DNA of 5,284 nucleotides from the NCBI GenBank assembly GCA_011523245.1, contig WTHG01000207.1, positions 1 through 5,284 of the forward strand. The letters run 5' to 3'. Below the pieces are notes generated by a model that was not told the origin of the DNA, did no database searches, and worked only from the letters and a program-made list of their open reading frames with translations. This document shows positions 1 through 5,284 of this stretch, piece after piece. Position 1 is the stretch's first letter, and every line of letters begins with the position of its first letter. The DNA is from Verrucomicrobiales bacterium. Its GTDB lineage: Bacteria; Verrucomicrobiota; Verrucomicrobiia; Limisphaerales; UBA1100. The translations under genes and the position numbers were made by a program.

Positions 1-978
1 GTGCTGTGTCTGGACAAAAACTCGGGCAAAGTGATTTGGCGGACGCCGGTGCACACGGGCAAGTTGTTAAAGGGCGGCAACAAGCACGCCTCGCATGCTT
101 CCTCGTCGGTGGTGTGTGATGGGGAGCAATTGTATGTCGCGTTTCCGAATGACAAAAAAGTGTTTCTCACGGCGCTGGGCATGGACGGAAAGGTGCGCTG
201 GCAAAAGGCGGTGAGCGATTATGTGATTCACCAGGGCTACGGCACCTCACCGATGGTTTATCAAAACGTGGTGGTGGCCAAGGCGGATAGCAAACAGATC
301 GGCGGCGCGGTGGTGGGGTTCAACAAGCAAACCGGCCGGGAGCTGTGGCGCATCCAGCGACCGAAGTATCCGAACTACACCACGCCGGTGATGGTCACGG
401 CGCATGGCAAATTGCAGATGGTGTTTGCCGGCGCGGAGCTGATTACCAGTCTGGACCCGCTCACAGGCAAGAAGCATTGGGAGATCAAGGGTAGCACTCA
501 GGAGTGCGTGACCACCACGGTGACCGACGGCAAGCGCGTGTTCATCAGTGGCGGCTGGCCCAAGAATCACACCATGGCCGTGGAAGCCGACGGCTTCGGT
601 GAAGTAGCCTGGCAAAACACCGCGCGTGTGTACGTGCCTTCGATGCTCGTGAAGGACAATCATCTTTACGCCACGATGGATGCCGGCTTCGCGGTGTGCT
701 GGGATTCCGCCACCGGCAAGGAACGCTGGAAGGAACGGCTCGGCGGCGCGTTTTTCGCCACGCCCGTCCTCGCCGGAGACCGCATTTATGCCACCAATCT
801 CGCAGGCAAAACCTACGTGTTCAGCACCGACCCAAAAGAGTTCAAGTTGCTGGCCATCAATCAACTTGGCGAGGAAATGTACGCCTCCCCGGTTATCAGC
901 GGCAGCCGCCTCTACCTCCGAGTCACCGCCAAACGCGGCGGCCGGCAGGAGTGGCTGTATTGCATTGGGAAAAATTAA
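1..978 (+). CDS. PQQ-like beta-propeller repeat protein, 3' part (5' end outside window)
   Basis: The reading frame is open from the first base and ends at TAA 976-978, giving 325 visible residues. The GTG at base 1 is only the window edge, so the true start and any signal peptide lie upstream. The fragment carries repeated beta-propeller blade motifs in which a D-x-x-[TS]-G-K-x-x-W-like turn ends in a docking tryptophan. Using visible-fragment numbering, these are at about 5-13 (W13), 61-67 (W67), 107-116 (W116), 151-160 (W160), a degenerate one at 195-204 (W204), and 235-243 (W243). A last strand pair near 290-322 is followed by the C-terminus. This pattern is typical of the PQQ-like / BamB-like quinoprotein repeat family. 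In planctomycetes and verrucomicrobia such proteins are abundant and often have no known enzymatic role. I see nothing that proves PQQ binding, so this may be a scaffold or binding propeller. The next gene starts 2 nt after the stop, suggesting one transcript. The family call is firm; the function is unknown. Confidence 0.88.
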   Translation: MLCLDKNSGKVIWRTPVHTGKLLKGGNKHASHASSSVVCDGEQLYVAFPNDKKVFLTALGMDGKVRWQKAVSDYVIHQGYGTSPMVYQNVVVAKADSKQIGGAVVGFNKQTGRELWRIQRPKYPNYTTPVMVTAHGKLQMVFAGAELITSLDPLTGKKHWEIKGSTQECVTTTVTDGKRVFISGGWPKNHTMAVEADGFGEVAWQNTARVYVPSMLVKDNHLYATMDAGFAVCWDSATGKERWKERLGGAFFATPVLAGDRIYATNLAGKTYVFSTDPKEFKLLAINQLGEEMYASPVISGSRLYLRVTAKRGGRQEWLYCIGKN

Positions 979-980
979 AA

Positions 981-2507
981 ATGAAAACGATCATCACTCT
1001 ATTTTGTACCGCTAGCATTGTTTGGGCGGTGGAAATGGCTTCGGGGACTGTATTCAACGATGCCAACGGTAATGGCCAGCGCGACCCAGACGAGAAGGGA
1101 CTCGCGGGTGTGGGCGTGTCCAATGGCCAGGCGATTGTGGAGACGGATGCGGACGGGCGCTGGCAATTGTTTGTGACTGACGACACGATTCTGTTTGTGC
1201 TCAAGCCCAGTGGCTGGATGACGCCGCTCAACTCGCACAAGCTGCCCCAGTTTTATTACATCCACAAACCGAAGGGCTCGCCGCCCTCGCGTTTTCCTGG
1301 CACCAAACCGACCGGGCCGTTGCCGAAATCGATTGATTTCCCGCTGCGCAAACAAGCCGAGCCGGACAAGTTTCGCGCGGTGTTCTTTGGTGACCCGCAG
1401 CCGACTTCGCAGACGCAGATCGATTACATCGCCAACGACGTGGTCGCCGAGCTGGTTGGCACGGACGCGAAATTTGGCGTGACGCTGGGTGATATCATGT
1501 TCGATGACCTCTCGCTCTTCGGCAGCCTCAACCGCACCGTGGCGCTGATCGGCATCCCTTGGTACAACGTCATTGGTAATCATGATTTGAATTTCGAAGC
1601 AAAGTTGGACCAGTATTCCGATGAAACTTTTGAGACCGTGTACGGACCGCCGTATTATTCGTATGACTACGGCAAAGTGCACTTCATCGTGCTGGATAAC
1701 GTGGAATGGTATCACGACGAGGCCCGTAAGCGCGGCGCGTATCGCGGGGCGTTTGGCAAACGCCAGCTCGCCTTCGTGAAAGCCTCCCTCGCGCGTGTGC
1801 CGAAAGATCGGCTGGTTATGCTGATGATGCACATCCCGCTCACTGGCACGGGCGACCGGCAGGAGCTGTATCGCTTGATCGAAAAGCGCCCGTACACATT
1901 GAGCATTTCCGGTCACACGCACTGGCAGGCGCACCAGTTTATTGACCGTGGCGACGGCTGGATGGGAGCGAAACCGCATCATCACATCGTCAACGTCACT
2001 GTCAGCGGCACGTGGTGGAAAGGCGCCAAGGACGAGCGTGGCATCCCACACACCACCATGCGCGACGGCGCGCCCAACGGCTACTCGATCATCACCTTTG
2101 ACGGCGCCAAGGCCACGTTTGACTTCAAAGCCTCACGCTTTCCAGCCAGCCATCAGCTGCGTATTCACGCGCCTGTGTCCCTGCCCGCAGCGGATCTCGC
2201 CAAGACCTCCGTGTTCGTGAACGTCTTTGCCGGCTCGGAGAAATCCACCGTAAAACTGCGGGTCAACAAGGGCAAGTGGACCACGCTGAAAAAGACCGTT
2301 GAACCCGATCCCTATTTCGTGGAACTGCTCGCCGCCGAAAAGAAAGCCAAGGTGTCTCCCGCACTGAGTGCCGCGCGCGATTCGTATCATCTCTGGAAAG
2401 GCCCCCTGCCTGCCAAGCTGCCCAAAGGCGCCCACCTCCTCGAGGCTGTCACGCGCGACATGTACGGTCGCGAATTCACCGCCCGCCGGATTCTGCGTGT
2501 GGAGTAA
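981..2507 (+). CDS. Secreted calcineurin-like metallophosphoesterase with N-terminal SdrD/B-like domain
   Basis: 508 residues, ATG 981 to TAA 2505-2507. This start is chosen because it begins a signal peptide (about residues 1-20, cleavage near A16 or A20) and sits 2 nt after the upstream stop; the frame is open further upstream, but only as an overlap with the propeller gene. Residues about 21-78 form a small beta domain with a D-A-N-G-N-G-x-x-D-x-D-E acidic loop (27-38), resembling SdrD/B-like or metallophosphoesterase N-terminal domains. The phosphoesterase core runs from about 131 to 350. It carries G-D138-P-Q140, G-D171, G-N200-H201-D202, H284 and G-H312-x-H314, which are the metal-ligand motifs of the calcineurin fold. 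The usual D-x-H first motif is D-P-Q here. An H-H-H run (343-345) and a G-T-W-W segment (353-356) follow, and residues about 370-508 match the beta-rich C-terminal domain expected in this secreted family. The likely reaction is hydrolysis of a phosphate mono- or diester outside the cytoplasm; the substrate is unknown. Its stop overlaps the next start. Confidence 0.9.
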   Translation: MKTIITLFCTASIVWAVEMASGTVFNDANGNGQRDPDEKGLAGVGVSNGQAIVETDADGRWQLFVTDDTILFVLKPSGWMTPLNSHKLPQFYYIHKPKGSPPSRFPGTKPTGPLPKSIDFPLRKQAEPDKFRAVFFGDPQPTSQTQIDYIANDVVAELVGTDAKFGVTLGDIMFDDLSLFGSLNRTVALIGIPWYNVIGNHDLNFEAKLDQYSDETFETVYGPPYYSYDYGKVHFIVLDNVEWYHDEARKRGAYRGAFGKRQLAFVKASLARVPKDRLVMLMMHIPLTGTGDRQELYRLIEKRPYTLSISGHTHWQAHQFIDRGDGWMGAKPHHHIVNVTVSGTWWKGAKDERGIPHTTMRDGAPNGYSIITFDGAKATFDFKASRFPASHQLRIHAPVSLPAADLAKTSVFVNVFAGSEKSTVKLRVNKGKWTTLKKTVEPDPYFVELLAAEKKAKVSPALSAARDSYHLWKGPLPAKLPKGAHLLEAVTRDMYGREFTARRILRVE

Positions 2508-2509
2508 TG
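2501..2509 (+). promoter_or_regulatory. Stop/start overlap (TAATG) with close upstream GGAG: translational coupling site
   Basis: The phosphoesterase stop TAA (2505-2507) shares its last A with the ATG (2507-2509) of the next gene. A GGAG at 2501-2504 lies only 2 nt from the ATG, which is too close for a standard Shine-Dalgarno site. Re-initiation by the terminating ribosome is the likelier way the downstream gene is translated. The overlap is seen directly; the coupling is inferred. Confidence 0.6.
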
Positions 2510-3700
2510 CGCGCGCTCCAGTTCATCGCCTTCTGCTGGCTGGCCATCGCGGCCGCGGCGGCCGAGCGTCCGCTCATCCTCGCCCATTACATGCCTTGGT
2601 ACGAAACCAAGGCCGTCAGCGGCCAGTGGGGTTGGCACTGGACGATGAACAAATTTCAGCCGGACAAGGTCACGAACGGCCGGCGCGAATTGGCCTCGCA
2701 TTATCGCCCCTTGATCGGCGCGTACGATTCCAATGACCCGCACGCACTAGAGTGCCATGCGTTGCTCATGAAATTTGCCGGCATTGATGGCGCGATTCTC
2801 GACTGGTACGGCATTCGCAAGCACAACGATTACGCGATGATCCATCGCAACTCGCTGCACTTCGTGAAACACCTCAAACGCGCCGGGCTGAAATTCGCCG
2901 TGTGCTACGAAGACCAGTCCATAAAGCACATGATCAACGGTAACGCCCTGCCCGCCGCGCAATCCGTGCCGCATGGGCGCGAAGTGATGCGTTGGCTGCA
3001 AACGAATTGGTTCCGGGATTCGGCCTACGTGCAAACCGGCGGCCGGCCTTTGCTGCTGGTCTTTGGTCCGCAACATTTCACCGCCGGCCAGTGGCCGCAG
3101 GTCACTGCCGGACTGCAACCGACGCCAGCCACCTTCGCCCTCCCGCATCTTACCGGTCAGATGCCTGGCGCCAACGCCTTTGGCTGGCCTCCGGTACATG
3201 GAGGCAAACGCGTGACCCCCGTGGATTGGGGGAAGTACCTCAACGACCTCGACCAACGCGCCGCCAAAGGTGAGGCAATCATCGCGCCGGTGTTCCCAAA
3301 GTTTCATGATATTTACAAGGAAGCCGGGCTGCACGACAGCTACGGTTATCTTGATGACCAAAAGGGCCAAACCTTCGAACAGACGCTGGACCGCGCGCTC
3401 CGTGGCAAGTCGCGCATCATCCAGATTGCCACGTGGAACGACTACGGCGAAGGCACGATCATCGAGCCGACCAAGGAGTTCGCCTATCGCTATCTGGAAT
3501 CCCTCCAACGCCGCCGCGCCAAGATCGACCCCAACTTTCGCCACACCCCGTGGGATCTGCGTCTGCCCGTGATGCTTTACCTCCTGCGCAAACGCGACGC
3601 CACCCTTGCGCCCCGCCTCAACGCCATCGCCCAACTCCTCCACGCCAACCGCACGGCCGAAGCCAAGGTCCAGTTGACGGCGTTATGGAATGGGAAGTGA
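2507..3700 (+). CDS. Secreted GH71/GH99-like putative glycoside hydrolase
   Basis: 397 residues, ATG 2507 to TGA 3698-3700. Residues 1-19 form a signal peptide ending in an alanine run, with likely cleavage before E20. C10 is not in a proper lipobox (I-A-F-C), so a lipoprotein is unlikely. The mature protein opens with a strand and H-Y-M-P-W-Y-E (27-33), then W-G-W-H-W (41-45) and G-I-D-G-A-I-L-D-W-Y-G (92-102). These features are typical of the (beta/alpha)8 barrel of the glycosyl hydrolase 71/99-like group. Near the end of the barrel is A-T-W-N-D-Y-G-E-G-T-I-I-E-P (308-321), where D312 and E315 align with the catalytic acidic pair of these families. GH99 enzymes are endo-alpha-mannosidases or mannanases and GH71 enzymes are alpha-1,3-glucanases; this protein has features of both, so the substrate cannot be assigned. 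A helical, basic tail follows from about 340 to 397. The gene overlaps the phosphoesterase by 1 nt and precedes a sulfatase, which fits a role in breaking down a decorated glycan. The fold call is good; enzymatic activity is inferred. Confidence 0.82.
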   Translation: MRALQFIAFCWLAIAAAAAERPLILAHYMPWYETKAVSGQWGWHWTMNKFQPDKVTNGRRELASHYRPLIGAYDSNDPHALECHALLMKFAGIDGAILDWYGIRKHNDYAMIHRNSLHFVKHLKRAGLKFAVCYEDQSIKHMINGNALPAAQSVPHGREVMRWLQTNWFRDSAYVQTGGRPLLLVFGPQHFTAGQWPQVTAGLQPTPATFALPHLTGQMPGANAFGWPPVHGGKRVTPVDWGKYLNDLDQRAAKGEAIIAPVFPKFHDIYKEAGLHDSYGYLDDQKGQTFEQTLDRALRGKSRIIQIATWNDYGEGTIIEPTKEFAYRYLESLQRRRAKIDPNFRHTPWDLRLPVMLYLLRKRDATLAPRLNAIAQLLHANRTAEAKVQLTALWNGK

Positions 3701-3744
3701 ATTGATTGCAAACCTCGCCCGTTCTGGCAGACTGCGGTCACACC
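3701..3744 (+). promoter_or_regulatory. 44 nt leader before the sulfatase gene; weak possible promoter, no Shine-Dalgarno
   Basis: This is the only intergenic stretch in the window longer than 2 nt. It contains overlapping TTGATT (3702-3707) and TTGCAA (3706-3711), which resemble -35 boxes. The segment TGGCAGACT (3725-3733) lies at -10 distance from TTGATT but is a poor match to TATAAT. There is no GGAGG-like sequence before the ATG at 3745. No hairpin plus T-run is visible, so there is no sign that transcription ends after the previous gene. It could hold a non-canonical internal promoter, or simply be an operon spacer. Confidence 0.25.
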
Positions 3745-5214
3745 ATGAGACGGTTCATTGCACTCCTGTTGTTTTCGCTGGCGCCGGCGTTGTTGGCGGC
3801 GGATAAACCAAACATCATTTTTATCATGGCCGACGATCTCGGCTGGACGGAACTGGGTTCCTACGGGCAAAAGAAAATCAAGACCCCGCACCTGGACCAG
3901 CTCGCGCGCGAAGGCATGCGGTTTACCGCCAACTACTCCGGCAACGCCGTGTGCGCACCATCGCGTTGTGTGTTGATGACCGGCAAACATCCCGGACACG
4001 CGTTCGTACGGAACAACAAGGAATTTAAACCGGAAGGCCAACATCCCATCCCACCGAACGAGGTGACAATGGGCGAGTTGCTACAGGCGCAGGGTTACGT
4101 GACCGGCGCGTTTGGCAAATGGGGCCTCGGCGGACCGCATTCTCACGGTGATCCCATTGAGCAGGGGTTCAACCGGTTCTATGGCTACAACTGCCAACGT
4201 CATGCGCACAGCTATTATCCGAATTATCTCTGGAGCGACCAAAAACGCGTGCCGCTCAAGAATGTTCCGCCCGTGCCCGGTCATGCCTCCTTACCGAAGG
4301 ATGCCGACCCGAAGGATCCGCGCAGCTACGATGTGTTCAAGGGGCAGGATTACGCGCCCGACCGCATCAACGAGCAGGCCCTGGCGTTCATTCGTCAAAA
4401 CAAGAACAAGCCGTTCTTCCTCTACTACCCTACCGTCATCCCGCATGTCGCCTTGCATGTACCCGATGAGGAACTGAAACCTTACCTCGCGCAAAAATGG
4501 AATGACCCGCCCTTTACCCGTGATCAGGGGTACGGTTACACCCCGCACTTCACCCCGCGCGCCGCGTATGCTGCGATGATCACGCGCATGGATCGTTACA
4601 TCGGCAATGTCCTGAATCTCGTGAAAGATCTCGGCCTCGAGAAAAACACGATCGTCGTGTTTACTTCGGATAACGGCACTACGCACCTCAAGCTGGAGGT
4701 GGACTACGATTTCTTTGAGAGCGTAAAACCCCTGCGCGGCCTCAAGGGCTCGCTCTACGAGGGCGGTATTCGCGTGCCCCTCATCGTCAAGTGGCCCGGC
4801 AAGGTGAAGGCCGGTAGCACGAATGGATTCCGCACCGGCTTTGAGGACTGGATCCCTACCCTGCTCGACCTCATCGGTGCCGAAGGCAAAATACCTGCCG
4901 ACGTGGACGGCATCAGCATCGCGCCCACGCTGCTCGGCAAACGTCAGCATGAACGCCCGTTTTTGTATCGGGAATTCACCGGGTACGGCGGTCAACAAGC
5001 CGTGTGGATGGGAGACTGGAAAGGCGTGCGCCAGCGCATGCTGCGGAAGAACAACAAGAACCCGCTCAAAATCGAGCTCTACAATCTCAAGACCGACATC
5101 GGCGAGCAAACCGATGTGGCCGCCAAGCACCCCGAAGTGGTCGCGCAGCTCCGCAAGTTAATGACGGAACAGCATGTGCCCTCCAAGGATTTTCCCTTCA
5201 AACCCATTGATTAA
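3745..5214 (+). CDS. Secreted type I (formylglycine-dependent) sulfatase, arylsulfatase-like
   Basis: 489 residues, ATG 3745 to TAA 5212-5214. The frame also offers TTG at 3706, adding 13 residues. The ATG is preferred because it places M-R-R plus a hydrophobic core at the very N-terminus as a normal signal peptide (1-19, cleavage near A18/A19). The mature protein starts K-P-N-I-I-F-I-M-A-D-D, giving the metal ligands D30 and D31. C70-A-P-S-R74 is the C-x-P-x-R signature whose cysteine is converted to formylglycine by FGE or an equivalent maturase. G-K125-W, H234 (in I-P-H), D309-N310 (S-D-N-G) and K334 (L-K-G) are the other expected active-site residues, so the enzyme looks intact. The length is normal for the family. 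The role is hydrolysis of a sulfate ester on a secreted or periplasmic substrate, probably a sulfated sugar given the GH-like neighbour. The exact S1 subfamily and substrate cannot be read from the sequence. The next gene begins 1 nt after the stop. No maturase gene is in the window. Confidence 0.95.
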   Translation: MRRFIALLLFSLAPALLAADKPNIIFIMADDLGWTELGSYGQKKIKTPHLDQLAREGMRFTANYSGNAVCAPSRCVLMTGKHPGHAFVRNNKEFKPEGQHPIPPNEVTMGELLQAQGYVTGAFGKWGLGGPHSHGDPIEQGFNRFYGYNCQRHAHSYYPNYLWSDQKRVPLKNVPPVPGHASLPKDADPKDPRSYDVFKGQDYAPDRINEQALAFIRQNKNKPFFLYYPTVIPHVALHVPDEELKPYLAQKWNDPPFTRDQGYGYTPHFTPRAAYAAMITRMDRYIGNVLNLVKDLGLEKNTIVVFTSDNGTTHLKLEVDYDFFESVKPLRGLKGSLYEGGIRVPLIVKWPGKVKAGSTNGFRTGFEDWIPTLLDLIGAEGKIPADVDGISIAPTLLGKRQHERPFLYREFTGYGGQQAVWMGDWKGVRQRMLRKNNKNPLKIELYNLKTDIGEQTDVAAKHPEVVAQLRKLMTEQHVPSKDFPFKPID

Positions 5215-5215
5215 C

Positions 5216-5284
5216 ATGATACGCGCCCTTCTCCTGCTGCTCGCCCTCGCGCCCGCGCTGCATGCCGGCAAGTTTTACCCGCTC
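5216..5284 (+). CDS. Start of a further secreted protein (23 codons, cut by window edge)
   Basis: An ATG at 5216, 1 nt after the sulfatase stop, opens a frame that runs to the window end without a stop. The 23 residues read M-I-R-A, then a leucine/alanine-rich core, then A-L-H-A-G-K-F-Y-P-L. This is a textbook signal peptide with likely cleavage after A17. The tight spacing and the signal peptide make a real gene in the same operon likely. Nothing of the mature domain is visible, so no function can be given. Confidence 0.7.
   Translation, partial: MIRALLLLLALAPALHAGKFYPL

Noticed and set aside
696..980. Upstream extension of the phosphoesterase frame overlapping the propeller gene
   Set aside because: The extra 95 codons are out-of-frame translation of the propeller gene and are Arg/His-rich. 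The ATG at 981 starts a proper signal peptide.
2005..2015. Histidine triplet in the phosphoesterase (residues 343-345) as a novel metal site
   Set aside because: It lies just after GHTH in the core, and from recall a His-rich strand followed by a G-x-W-W segment is common in this secreted phosphoesterase group, so it is probably ordinary.
999..2051. Long minus-strand open frame of about 350 codons opposite the phosphoesterase gene
   Set aside because: It lies fully antisense to a gene with clear family motifs. Its translation is rich in His/Arg/Val with no recognisable domain, as expected for a shadow frame in GC-rich coding DNA.
2549..2565. GC-only, partly palindromic run (contains GCGGCCGC)
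   Set aside because: It is explained by consecutive alanine codons at the end of the glycosidase signal peptide; no regulatory role is needed.
2747..3643. Minus-strand open frame of about 298 codons opposite the GH71/GH99-like gene
   Set aside because: No domain or signal peptide is visible, and the opposite strand encodes a well-supported protein. It is a codon-bias shadow.
3725..3740. TGGCAG element as a sigma-54 promoter (-24/-12)
   Set aside because: The GG at 3726-3727 is not followed by GC at the required 10 nt spacing (3738-3739 is TC), and it would lie too close to the start codon.
3706..3744. TTG start giving the sulfatase a 13-residue N-terminal extension
   Set aside because: The extension would bury the signal peptide behind a polar stretch. 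The ATG at 3745 gives a normal M-R-R plus hydrophobic-core signal sequence.
4291..5130. Minus-strand open frame of about 279 codons opposite the sulfatase
   Set aside because: It is antisense to intact sulfatase active-site motifs and has no recognisable features of its own.

Overview
This 5.3 kb window looks like part of a carbohydrate- or sulfate-ester-scavenging operon from a PVC-superphylum bacterium, most plausibly Verrucomicrobiota, with Planctomycetota as the alternative. The placement is an inference. It rests on gene content (secreted FGE-type sulfatase, PQQ-like beta-propeller protein, secreted calcineurin-like phosphoesterase, GH71/GH99-like protein), moderately high GC, and the absence of good Shine-Dalgarno sequences. 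No rRNA or other phylogenetic marker is present to confirm it.

All genes lie on the plus strand and fill almost the whole window. (1) 1-978 is the 3' part of a PQQ-like beta-propeller protein, cut by the window edge. (2) 981-2507 is a complete secreted metallophosphoesterase with an N-terminal SdrD/B-like calcium-binding-type domain. (3) 2507-3700 is a complete secreted GH71/GH99-like putative glycosidase whose start codon overlaps the previous stop (TAATG). (4) 3745-5214 is a complete secreted type I sulfatase with the C-A-P-S-R maturation motif. (5) 5216-5284 is the first 23 codons of another secreted protein, cut by the right edge. Gaps are 2 nt, -1 nt, 44 nt and 1 nt, so at least genes 1-3 and genes 4-5 look co-transcribed. 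The 44 nt gap at 3701-3744 is the only place with room for an internal promoter.

Every complete product has an N-terminal signal peptide, as does the visible start of the last one; the start of the first is missing. The proteins therefore probably act in the periplasm or outside the cell. A reasonable but unproven model is degradation of a sulfated and perhaps phosphorylated glycan: the sulfatase removes sulfate, the GH71/GH99-like protein cleaves a glycosidic bond, and the phosphoesterase removes phosphate. The propeller protein would be a binding or scaffold component. No transporter, regulator or SusC/D-type protein is visible.

I see no tRNA, rRNA, CRISPR array, mobile element, clear terminator or frameshifted gene. 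I found no clearly new system. The points most worth a second look are the mixed GH71/GH99 active-site motif, the Asp-Pro-Gln variant of the first phosphoesterase metal motif, and the short leader of the sulfatase gene.
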